In this document: one piece after another, positions 22,106 to 28,604 of the stretch
Layout of the letters: every line of letters begins with the position of its first letter
Position numbering within the stretch: the first letter of the stretch is position 1
DNA from: JAAYCI01 sp047972265
GTDB lineage: Bacteria > Bacillota > Clostridia > Oscillospirales > Ruminococcaceae
Direction of reading: 5' to 3'
Assembly (NCBI GenBank): GCA_047972265.1
Contig: JBKEAM010000137.1
Coordinates: 1-28,854 of the forward strand
DNA length: 28,854 bases
Notes under the pieces: generated by a model
The model's input: the letters and a program-made list of their open reading frames with translations, nothing else
Told to the model about the DNA's origin: nothing
Databases searched by the model: none
Translations under genes and position numbers: made by a program

Positions 22106-23617
22106 TTATATCTCCCGCCATACTGTATAGAGAATCTTATTAATTTCGTCTTCGCTTGTTTCGCGTGTTACCAGTTCCGAAATAAAGCGGCCATCCTGCA
22201 TTACCATAATCCGGTCGCTGCAAGCAAGCACTTCGGGGATATCGTCCGAAATCAATATGATGCTCATGCCATTTTCCGACAGTTCTCGCAAAATGGCATG
22301 CAGGTCAAACTTGGCGCCAATGTCTACGCCAACAGTGGGCGAGTTGAGGATAAAGATTTTAGGGTCGGTTGCCAGCCAGCGCGCCAAAATAACCTTTTGC
22401 TGGTTGCCGCCAGACAGGGTGGCTACCGCACGCTCGTATTTGTCGGTGTTTAACCGCATAGACTGCATCCACTGCGCGCCCTCTTCTTCGGCTTCACTTT
22501 GTTTTATAACCCCAATTTTATTGGTGTGGTTATCTATGTTGGTTATAACAGCATTGTCTATAATGGGGCGGCGCATAAACAGGCCCTCTGTTAAGCGGTC
22601 CTCGGGTATGTAGCCAATGCGGTGTTTTTTTGCGTCATCAACGCTTTTTATCACTACATCTTTACCCTCTATGTTTATGGTGCCGCTGTCTGCCGGGGTA
22701 ATGCCAAAAATGGCCTGTGCCAGCTCGGTACGGCCAGAGCCTAAAAACCCTGTAATGGCCAGCATTTCGCCCTTATTCAAAGTAAAGTTGATATCCGAAA
22801 AATATCCCTTTTTACTCAGGTTTTTTACTTCCATAATGGTGTTTTCTTCAACAACACGGTTCATTGTTTCAAAACGCAGGTTGCGCCCTGTCATGTGAAA
22901 AGTAAAGGTATCCCGCGTAAGCTCTGCCACCGGGCCCGAGGCAATGTGCCTGCCGTTGCGCAAAACCGTGTAATTTTCGGATATTTTAAATACTTCGTCT
23001 ATCTTGTGGCTTACAAGCACAACGGTAATACCCTCTTTGCGCAGTTCGTTTATAACGTCAAAAAGGCGCAGTACCTCTTTATAGGTAAGGGCAGAGGTAG
23101 GTTCGTCCATTACCACCAGTTTTGCATTGTGGTGTATGGCACGGGTAAGGGCAACAAGCTGCTTATCCGCAACAGACAACTGCTCAACCCGCATGTCGGG
23201 GTCTAAAGACAGATTCATTTTTTTAATGGCAGAGGTTGCAATCTCGTTAATGCGCTTGTGGCTTACTATTTTTTTGTTGGTCATTATTTCAGAGCTTAGC
23301 GCAATGTTTTCGCGCACGGTAAGGTTAGGAAAGATGGAAAAATCCTGATAAATAATCTGTATACCCAGTCTAACGGACTCTATCGGGGTCATTTTATCGT
23401 ATGTTTGGCCGTCAATCTCTATAGTGCCGCTGTCTGCCTCGTATACGCCAGACAAAATTTTAATCAAGGTAGATTTTCCGCAACCGTTTTCTCCGGCAAG
23501 GGCATGCACTTCGCCGGGGTACAAGTCAAGGTTTACATCTTTTAAAGCTTGTACGCCGCCAAAAGATTTAGAAATCCCTTTTAGCCGTATAAAAGGCGTA
23601 GCTTGGTTTTTATCCAT
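22106..23617 (-). CDS. Sugar ABC transporter double ATPase (RbsA/LsrA type)
   Basis: The 503-residue protein contains two ABC cassettes. The first has Walker A GENGCGKST (42-50), a modified signature LSVADKQ and Walker B LVVMDEPTSALT. The second has a degenerate Walker A FLGSGRTEL, signature LSGGNQQK and Walker B IFILNSPTVGVD. In the latter the usual Asp-Glu pair is Asn-Ser, so the second site probably cannot hydrolyse ATP normally. Tandem cassettes with one weak site are normal for RbsA-like proteins. The binding-protein gene lies 180 bases upstream, across two hairpins, and the permease genes follow immediately. Confidence 0.92.
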   Translation of the reverse strand: MDKNQATPFIRLKGISKSFGGVQALKDVNLDLYPGEVHALAGENGCGKSTLIKILSGVYEADSGTIEIDGQTYDKMTPIESVRLGIQIIYQDFSIFPNLTVRENIALSSEIMTNKKIVSHKRINEIATSAIKKMNLSLDPDMRVEQLSVADKQLVALTRAIHHNAKLVVMDEPTSALTYKEVLRLFDVINELRKEGITVVLVSHKIDEVFKISENYTVLRNGRHIASGPVAELTRDTFTFHMTGRNLRFETMNRVVEENTIMEVKNLSKKGYFSDINFTLNKGEMLAITGFLGSGRTELAQAIFGITPADSGTINIEGKDVVIKSVDDAKKHRIGYIPEDRLTEGLFMRRPIIDNAVITNIDNHTNKIGVIKQSEAEEEGAQWMQSMRLNTDKYERAVATLSGGNQQKVILARWLATDPKIFILNSPTVGVDIGAKFDLHAILRELSENGMSIILISDDIPEVLACSDRIMVMQDGRFISELVTRETSEDEINKILYTVWREI

Positions 23618-23672
23618 TTACTTGCTACACATCCTCTCGTTCATTCACAACGTCTTGTAATGGTAAAAGCCG

Positions 23673-23700
23673 GGTTTGCCGCAAAAGGTTGCGGCAAACC
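23673..23700 (-). other. Intercistronic hairpin after the binding-protein gene
   Basis: Perfect 12-bp stem GGTTTGCCGCAA / TTGCGGCAAACC with a four-base loop. A short T stretch follows on the minus strand. It may partly terminate transcription or protect the 3' end of the binding-protein message. Confidence 0.65.
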
Positions 23701-23728
23701 ACGGGCGAATGTAAAACATAGAAATTGC

Positions 23729-23760
23729 TCACTATTCCGGCACGTATTATGGAATAGTGA
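23729..23760 (-). other. Second intercistronic hairpin
   Basis: Perfect 10-bp stem TCACTATTCC / GGAATAGTGA with a 12-base loop, between the binding-protein stop and the stronger hairpin. There is no T-run. It may be a message-stability element. Confidence 0.5.
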
Positions 23761-23797
23761 ACAATTTTGCAAGCTTAAAATGTGCTAAGCAGGTTGA

Positions 23798-24826
23798 TTA
23801 GAAACCAAAGCTGCTCCAGTTGTCGGCGGTAATTACGTTAATATCGTTGCCAATTACAACGTTGCCGTTTTCAATAACAACAGATTCGTACCCTTGGCCA
23901 AGGTTTGTGCCTGCGGTAATTTCTTCACCCTTCAGCATTTTTAAAGCAGCCATGCAGCAGGCATAGGCCGAGTTTTGCGGATCCCATGTGATGCAGGATT
24001 CAACCGAGCCATTTTCAAAGTACTGCTCCATGTAAGAGGGAATGCCAAGGCCGCCAACGGCAACCTGTCCAATTAGGTTTGCTTCTTCCAGTGCATTGCA
24101 AACGCCGGGCAGATCGCCCGAGGAAGATACCTGAATGGCAACCAAATCGGGATATGCTTTAATCAACTCCATGGTTTTGGCCTGTGCGCCTTCAAAGCTT
24201 TCGGTAGATTCTACACGCTCGCCAACGGTAAGGTTGGGGTATTCGGTTGCTTTTGCTTCGGCGGCATCGCCCCATGCGTTGTGCGAGCCATTGGTAAAGT
24301 AGCCTACCATGTATACATAGGTTCCTTCTTTATCACCAACCTGCTCGGCAATGGTTTCCATACCAAAAGAACCAAAATCTTCGCTGGTAACAGCCTCAAT
24401 GTCGTAGTCGCTTTCGGTGCTGGCAGCGGCTTCGTGTGTAATAACAACAATGCCCTGCTCGCGGGCCTTTTTAAGGGTGGGCTGCATTGCCTCAACATCA
24501 AAAGGCACAACAATAATGGCATCTACGCCCTGTGCAATGTAAGATTCTACCAGTGCAATTTGCTGGGCCGAGTCTTTCGAGTCGGGTGCGTCGTAAATAA
24601 CATCGTAGCCAAATTCTTCGTTAAACTTGGTAACGCCCTGTCCCTGGCGCACGCCCCAGTTGCTGGTAGCGGCTTTTGCAATAAAAGCAATTTCGTATTT
24701 TTCTTCGCTGGTGTTTGTGCCGGTGGTACTTCCGCTGGTGCTGCCGGGGGTAGAGTCGCTTTTGCCACAGGCGGCAAAAGTTGCTATCATAGCAATGGCC
24801 ATAAGTAAAGCTACTATTTTCTTCAT
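23798..24826 (-). CDS. Sugar-binding lipoprotein of the ABC importer (RhaS/LsrB-like)
   Basis: The 342-residue protein has a lipoprotein signal peptide (MKKIVALLMAIAMIATFAAC, lipidated Cys20), a Ser/Thr/Gly-rich linker and a periplasmic-binding-protein type I fold: KYEIAFIAKAATSNWGVRQGQGV, SYIAQGVDAIIVVPFDVEAMQPTLKKA, THEAAAS. The last pattern resembles the rhamnose/autoinducer-2-binding subgroup. The ligand cannot be read with confidence. In this Gram-positive-type cell it would be anchored outside the membrane and deliver substrate to the two permeases. AGGGAGA precedes the ATG. It is first in the operon, and two downstream hairpins suggest it is made in excess over the other subunits, as is common. 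Confidence 0.92.
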   Translation of the reverse strand: MKKIVALLMAIAMIATFAACGKSDSTPGSTSGSTTGTNTSEEKYEIAFIAKAATSNWGVRQGQGVTKFNEEFGYDVIYDAPDSKDSAQQIALVESYIAQGVDAIIVVPFDVEAMQPTLKKAREQGIVVITHEAAASTESDYDIEAVTSEDFGSFGMETIAEQVGDKEGTYVYMVGYFTNGSHNAWGDAAEAKATEYPNLTVGERVESTESFEGAQAKTMELIKAYPDLVAIQVSSSGDLPGVCNALEEANLIGQVAVGGLGIPSYMEQYFENGSVESCITWDPQNSAYACCMAALKMLKGEEITAGTNLGQGYESVVIENGNVVIGNDINVITADNWSSFGF

Positions 24827-24888
24827 CTTATTTTGTCTCCCTGTGTAAATAATTTTGTTTTGTATCTGGTTTACATAGTGATAACTGG

Positions 24889-24916
24889 CATATATGGTTT
24901 GCTATACGGACATCAA
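24889..24916 (-). promoter_or_regulatory. Candidate promoter of the sugar operon
   Basis: Minus-strand TTGATG (24911-24916), 16 bases, TATATG (24889-24894), about 63 bases before the binding-protein ATG. Confidence 0.35.
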
Positions 24917-24995
24917 CTTAATACCTTTTCTACCCTCCCTCCATATCTGCACCAGCAAAATTCTGCGCACAAATTTGGTGCAAATAGTGACCGTT

Positions 24996-25012
24996 GTTCA
25001 TTAATAATGAAC
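24996..25012. promoter_or_regulatory. Perfect palindrome, possible IclR-family operator
   Basis: GTTCATTAATAATGAAC is an 8-1-8 perfect inverted repeat upstream of the sugar operon. Its size and symmetry suit a dimeric regulator such as the locus IclR protein. No second full copy was seen near iclR or the kinase gene. Confidence 0.45.
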
Positions 25013-25275
25013 TATGTTTCGTAAAAACGTTCTTGCAATTTGTATGTTAACATATATCGTTTTCCATTTCAATTATGCTTATTATCCAAAGAAACAGCGG
25101 GTTTATAGTGCATAATTACAATTTGATTTAGGGCGAATTTGCAAAAACAACATATGATCATTACTTTACTGTATAAACAATTTCAGCGTTTTTCGCCTAT
25201 GCCCAATAATCATGTTCTTTATTGTGTGCGGCAGCGCAGGGCATCTGTGGCAATAGCCAAAATCAAGGCAGTAGC
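25013..25275. other. A+T-rich spacer without recognised features
   Basis: About 260 bases between the sugar operon regulatory region and the ferredoxin operon promoter. No ORF with a credible start and ribosome site, and no strong hairpin, was seen. Confidence 0.5.
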
Positions 25276-25304
25276 TTGACAAATTAAAGATATATATTAA
25301 TATA
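25276..25304 (+). promoter_or_regulatory. Promoter of the ferredoxin-rhodanese operon
   Basis: Perfect -35 TTGACA (25276-25281) followed after 16-17 bases by TAATAT-like sequence (25298-25304). The -10 lies inside the left arm of the operator, so repressor binding would block polymerase. Confidence 0.65.
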
Positions 25305-25326
25305 TTAGAATAAACTAATATATTAA
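25297..25326. promoter_or_regulatory. ArsR/SmtB-type operator, perfect 12-6-12 inverted repeat
   Basis: TTAATATATTAG (25297-25308), six bases, CTAATATATTAA (25315-25326). AT-rich imperfect or perfect dyads at the promoter are typical of ArsR-family repressors, and an arsR-type gene is third in this operon. The repeat overlaps the -10 and reaches the ribosome site. Confidence 0.8.
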
Positions 25327-25337
25327 AGGAGACTTTT

Positions 25338-25546
25338 ATGCCATCCTCTGCAAAAAGGCCGTTGTTGGTACAAGCTGTGTTGCCTGCGCCGGCTGTGTTT
25401 CGGTATGCCCGTTTGGGGCGCTTTTGGTATATAGGGGCACCCGTGCCGTGGTAAACAACAAAAAATGTGTTGGATGCGGTAAATGTGCCATTACCTGCCC
25501 CGCAGGTATTATCCAAATTGTAAAAGGGGAGGCGCCTGCCCTATGA
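25338..25546 (+). pseudogene. 2[4Fe-4S] ferredoxin-like protein, frameshifted near its start
   Basis: A strong AAAGGAG precedes ATG 25338, but that frame ends after 35 codons. The ferredoxin frame, open from about 25349 to the stop at 25544-25546, reads CVACAGCVSVCPFGALLV and CVGCGKCAITCPAGIIQIV: two complete C-x2-C-x2-C-x3-C-P cluster motifs. No start codon exists in that frame. One extra A in the run of five A (25352-25356) would give a 69-residue protein MPSSAKKAVVGTSC..., with cysteines at 14, 17, 20, 24 and 44, 47, 50, 54. The stop overlaps the next ATG by four bases. Likely an electron carrier for the membrane protein encoded next. Sequencing error seems the simplest explanation because the rest is perfectly preserved. 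Confidence 0.8.
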
Positions 25547-26115
25547 AAAAGCCCTGGTACAGTTATTTGTGGATTGCGTCCTCGGTTTATCTTGCACTTG
25601 GTTTTTTCAATATCCTGTTTGCGTGGATTGGGCTGCTATGCTTTATTACCCCATTGGCAATTTCTGCCATACAGGGCAACAAAGCTTACTGCGCCAAATA
25701 TTGTGGGCGCGGGCAACTTTTTCAGTTGCTTGGGGGCAAAATAGGCCTATCCCGCAAAAGGGTCCCGCCTAGGTTTTTAAGCTCTGCTTGGTTTAGGTAT
25801 GGGTTTTTAAGTTTTTTTATGGCTATGTTTTTGCTTATGATTTACAATACCTACCTTGTATTTGCAGGGGCTTCTTTAAAAGAGGTGGTTACATTGCTGT
25901 GGACTTTTAAACTGCCTTGGCATTGGGCAAATACGGCTAGCGTTTCCCCTTGGGTGGCACAGTTTGCTTTTGGGTTTTATAGTGTTATGCTTACTTCAAC
26001 GGTTTTGGGGCTTATTACCATGGTTATGTTTAGGCCCCGCACCTGGTGTGTATACTGCCCAATGGGTACAATGACACAGGGCATTTGTAAACTTAAAAAC
26101 AGAAAGGCGGCCTAA
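25543..26115 (+). CDS. NapH/NosR-like membrane Fe-S or cysteine-motif protein
   Basis: The 190-residue membrane protein has about four or five hydrophobic helices and two cysteine motifs at membrane edges: AYCAKYCGRGQLFQLLGG (about 49-66) and RTWCVYCPMGTMTQGICK (near the C-terminus). Such CxxxC/CxxCP motifs flanking helices are typical of the NapH/NosR/YccM group, which passes electrons across or at the membrane, usually with ferredoxin-type centres. The protein lacks the full C-terminal double ferredoxin domain of NapH; the separate ferredoxin upstream may supply it. I placed the start at ATG 25543, behind GGGGAGG and in a four-base overlap with the ferredoxin frame, rather than at an earlier ATG inside it. 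Confidence 0.8.
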   Translation: MKKPWYSYLWIASSVYLALGFFNILFAWIGLLCFITPLAISAIQGNKAYCAKYCGRGQLFQLLGGKIGLSRKRVPPRFLSSAWFRYGFLSFFMAMFLLMIYNTYLVFAGASLKEVVTLLWTFKLPWHWANTASVSPWVAQFAFGFYSVMLTSTVLGLITMVMFRPRTWCVYCPMGTMTQGICKLKNRKAA

Positions 26116-26117
26116 AA

Positions 26118-26411
26118 TTGGAAGAAAAGGCAAAACAAATTGCAGAGCTGCTAAAGGTACTGGCAAACGAAAACCGCCTGCTTATTTTTTGCGCATTGAT
26201 GAAAACCCCCATGACAGTGGGGGAACTGGCCGGATATGTGCCGGGCATTACCCAATCTGCCCTTTCTCAGCATTTAAGCCTGTTAAAGGCTCATGGCATT
26301 TTAGATTTTAAAAAAGCGGGGCAAAACGTAACCTATTCTATAGGAGACCATAGGGTAGACGAAATTATTAAGGTACTTAAAAAATATTATTGCGATGAGG
26401 AGCAGGGATGA
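26118..26411 (+). CDS. ArsR-family repressor with BigR/SqrR-like cysteine pair
   Basis: The 97-residue winged-helix repressor starts at TTG 26118 behind GAAAGGCGG. It has the ArsR pattern LLKVLANENRLLIFCALM, TVGELAGYVPGITQSALSQHLSLLKAHGIL and wing GQNVTYSI. It lacks the ELCVCD metal site of ArsR/CadC sensors. Its only two cysteines are Cys25 (LLIFCAL) and Cys92 (KKYYCDE). From family knowledge, BigR, SqrR and YgaV carry redox cysteines at equivalent places (a 'LMILC.L' helix and a C-terminal 'YC'), which form a polysulfide bridge with sulfane sulfur and release DNA. It overlaps the rhodanese gene by four bases and likely binds the 12-6-12 operator, giving self-regulation. Confidence 0.88.
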   Translation: MEEKAKQIAELLKVLANENRLLIFCALMKTPMTVGELAGYVPGITQSALSQHLSLLKAHGILDFKKAGQNVTYSIGDHRVDEIIKVLKKYYCDEEQG

Positions 26412-26836
26412 AAAAGATTGCTTTAACAACCGTCAGTTTTTTGCTGTTGTTTTTGTATGCCTGCTCTGCGGGTGGCACACAGGCCGGCAGCAGTGTGGCG
26501 CAAAACCCCGCAAATACCACCTATCAAACCATACAGCCCAGCGAGGCAAAAGCCCTGATGGAAGATGGACAACCCTATATTTTGCTGGATGTAAGAACGC
26601 AGGATGAGTTTGAAGAAGCTAGGATTGAGGGAGCGGTGCTAATACCCGATTATGAAATTGAAGATACTGCCGCCACAAAACTGCCCGATAAAGAAGCCCG
26701 CATTTTGGTGTACTGCCGCAGTGGGCGCAGAAGTGCCGCCTCTGCCCAGAAGCTGGCAGATATGGGCTATACAAACGTATTTGATTTTGGCGGCATTATA
26801 GATTGGCCCTACCAAACGGTAAGCGGGCAAGAATAA
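26408..26836 (+). CDS. Rhodanese-domain lipoprotein
   Basis: The 142-residue exported protein has a lipoprotein signal (MKKIALTTVSFLLLFLYAC, lipidated Cys19), a short linker and one rhodanese domain (about 39-140). The domain has YILLDVRTQDEFEEARIEGAVLIPDYEI, catalytic Cys103 in the loop VYCRSGRRS, and FGGIIDWPYQ. Single-domain rhodaneses transfer sulfane sulfur from thiosulfate, persulfides or polysulfides. A membrane-anchored extracellular position suits handling sulfur donors entering the cell. It is the last gene of the operon; the AGGAG site lies within the arsR-type gene end, and a strong terminator follows. Confidence 0.92.
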   Translation: MKKIALTTVSFLLLFLYACSAGGTQAGSSVAQNPANTTYQTIQPSEAKALMEDGQPYILLDVRTQDEFEEARIEGAVLIPDYEIEDTAATKLPDKEARILVYCRSGRRSAASAQKLADMGYTNVFDFGGIIDWPYQTVSGQE

Positions 26837-26865
26837 CTACCAGCCAATAAACAATTTTTATGAGT

Positions 26866-26913
26866 AAAGCTCCGCAAAAGCAGCCAGTGCTTTTGCGGGG
26901 CTTTGTTGTTTTA
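26866..26913 (+). terminator. Terminator of the ferredoxin-rhodanese operon
   Basis: AAAGCTCCGCAAAAGC pairs with GCTTTTGCGGGGCTTT, with one G-T pair and a seven-base loop, followed by a T-rich tail, 30 bases after the rhodanese stop. Confidence 0.85.
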
Positions 26914-26952
26914 TTGGGTGTCAGCTACAAAAAAGGGATTAGCCTGTACTGG

Positions 26953-27369
26953 TTAGCTTTGGGCAGAGAGTACCCATGTAAAACCGTATTTGTCTTTTAC
27001 TGCACCACTTACCCCATTGTCGTGCGGTGGGGAATTGGGTATAATCTTGCTAATGGTTTCGCCCTCTTCGGCAAGTACATCAAAAGCTTCCTGCGCCTGT
27101 TTTGGGGTGGCGCAGTACACATGCAAGTTTACAGCGGCCCCTTTTTCAAAGGGCAAAAAATTATCGCAGCCGCTAATGCCGCCGGTCTCGGTAAGCATTA
27201 CATGGGCGTGCATTATTTTGTTTCTGTCCTCTCCGGTTATAAAAGGGTATGCACTGTCCGGCGCATCGCTATAGCGGGCCAGCAATGGTTCCTGTCCGTT
27301 AAATGCACGCTGGTAATGTTTAAAGGCTTCTTCACATTTTCCGGTAAAGTTTAAATAGGGCATAATCAT
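26953..27369 (-). CDS. PhnB-like VOC-superfamily (glyoxalase-fold) protein
   Basis: The 139-residue protein begins MIMPYLNFTGKCEEAFKHYQRAFNG, then MHAHVMLTETGGISGCDN, VNLHVYCATPKQAQEAFDVLAEEG and DKYGFTWVLS. This is the PhnB/YjdN-like branch of the vicinal-oxygen-chelate fold (DUF1338/3-dmu-9_3-mt pattern). The branch is poorly characterised and usually dimeric and cytosolic; no substrate can be named. I chose ATG 27369 (AAAGGAG twelve bases upstream) because homology starts there. The upstream extension to 27513 would be an unlikely signal-like tail that overlaps the promoter. Confidence 0.85.
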   Translation of the reverse strand: MIMPYLNFTGKCEEAFKHYQRAFNGQEPLLARYSDAPDSAYPFITGEDRNKIMHAHVMLTETGGISGCDNFLPFEKGAAVNLHVYCATPKQAQEAFDVLAEEGETISKIIPNSPPHDNGVSGAVKDKYGFTWVLSAQS

Positions 27370-27427
27370 AACAAGGGGGTACTCCTTTTGGGTAATAAGT
27401 AAAAAATTATGTTTTATCGTAAAATTA

Positions 27428-27457
27428 AGTATAGTATGCCCGCTGCAAAAAAGGCAA
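27428..27457 (-). promoter_or_regulatory. Candidate promoter of the VOC gene
   Basis: Minus-strand TTGCCT (27452-27457), 18 bases, TATACT (27428-27433), about 60 bases before ATG 27369. It supports the shorter start. Confidence 0.5.
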
Positions 27458-27491
27458 GCTAGCGCACAAAACGCTAAACAAATTTTATGTC

Positions 27492-27520
27492 TTGACTTAA
27501 AATTTTTATTCATTTATGCT
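27492..27520 (+). promoter_or_regulatory. Candidate promoter of the C45 hydrolase gene
   Basis: TTGACT (27492-27497), 17 bases, TATGCT (27515-27520), 50 bases before ATG 27571. Confidence 0.5.
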
Positions 27521-27570
27521 TTTTGCAAGGGTTACCGGTAGCTCCATTTTACTTAAAAAGGAGCGCAAAA

Positions 27571-28599
27571 ATGTATCATTTAAGGTTTAACGGCACGCAT
27601 TATCAAATTGGCCACCGCTGGGGGCAACTTTTAAAACAAAGAGGAATTCAAATTCTGCAAACGGTTCCATTTCCAATTACAAAACAGCGGCAAGATTTTG
27701 CCGCTGCCTGTGTGCCTGTATATGCAAAGCATTTTCCGCAGGCGCTGGAAGAAATACAGGGCATTGCCGAGGGGCAGGCGTGTAAATGCCGGGATTTGCA
27801 GGCGGTGTTGTTTGGCATGTACTGTATAATGCCTGCCGCGCATTGCTCTTGCTTTGTTACAAAAGCCAAAGATGGCGGGGTTATTTTGGGCCGTAACAGC
27901 GATTTTTTAACCAGTATAAAAAAACTGTATATGAACACCATTTATCAATTTTTGGGTGATGCCTACTCTTTTAATGGCAATACTACGGCCTTTGTAGAAA
28001 TGGAGGATGGCATTAACCAACATGGGCTTGCAGTGGGGCTAACCTCGGTTGCACCCTTAACAATACGGCCCGGTATAAACGCGGGCATGCTGTTGCGTCT
28101 GTTTTTAGAAAAATGCAAAACCGTAGGGGATGTACTGTCGGTGTTAAAAAGTATCCCGGTGGCATCCAGCCAAACCTTTGTGGTGGCAGATGCGTTTGGC
28201 GATGCCGCATTGCTAGAATGTACGCCCGATAAAATAGAGGTAGAATATATAACCGAAGAAACTCCCTTTGCATGTGCCACCAATATGTTTAATACCCCCA
28301 AAATGCAACAATACAATAACCTGCCACAAGATACTTGGCAGGCCGAGGAGCGTTACGCCACTATGCAGGCGTATTTGCGACAAAACACAAAAGCAATAAC
28401 GGTGCAAAAAGCCCAAAGCTTGCTGGCAGGGCAGCAGGGGTTTATCTGCCAGTATAACAGAAAAACCGGTAAGGACACGGTTTGGTCTACCCTATACAGC
28501 CTGCCCCAAAAAACGGTATACAGGGCAGAGGGTAACCCCGGAAGAAAAGCATTTAAGCAAGACTGCCGCGCTTTTTTAAAAGAAATACCCCAAATGTAA
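27571..28599 (+). CDS. C45-family Ntn hydrolase (acyltransferase/amidase-like)
   Basis: The 342-residue protein resembles the peptidase C45/acyl-CoA:6-APA acyltransferase group. It has N-terminal helical FNGTHYQIGHRWGQLLK and HFPQALEEIQGIAEGQ, then a likely nucleophile Cys92 in AHCSCFVTKA, GRNSDF (about 101-106), INQHGLAVGLTSV and TPFACATNMF. Members are made as precursors, cleave themselves before the nucleophile cysteine and hydrolyse or transfer acyl amides. Here residues 1-91 would be the propeptide. Cys94 is a second candidate. ATG 27571 has AAAGGAG seven bases upstream; an earlier TTG start lacks one. There is no signal peptide. An IS end lies five bases after the stop codon. Confidence 0.8.
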   Translation: MYHLRFNGTHYQIGHRWGQLLKQRGIQILQTVPFPITKQRQDFAAACVPVYAKHFPQALEEIQGIAEGQACKCRDLQAVLFGMYCIMPAAHCSCFVTKAKDGGVILGRNSDFLTSIKKLYMNTIYQFLGDAYSFNGNTTAFVEMEDGINQHGLAVGLTSVAPLTIRPGINAGMLLRLFLEKCKTVGDVLSVLKSIPVASSQTFVVADAFGDAALLECTPDKIEVEYITEETPFACATNMFNTPKMQQYNNLPQDTWQAEERYATMQAYLRQNTKAITVQKAQSLLAGQQGFICQYNRKTGKDTVWSTLYSLPQKTVYRAEGNPGRKAFKQDCRAFLKEIPQM

Positions 28600-28604
28600 A
28601 AACC

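Noticed and set aside
24281..24808. Plus-strand ORF of 175 codons
   Set aside because: Antisense to the binding-protein gene. The minus frame has a lipobox and the binding-protein fold.
25297..25326. CRISPR or transposon end as explanation of the repeat
   Set aside because: It is a single dyad at a promoter with no spacer array or transposase. An ArsR-type operator explains it.
27370..27513. N-terminal signal-like extension of the VOC protein
   Set aside because: It would start upstream of the likely promoter and has no ribosome site. The family homology begins at 27369.
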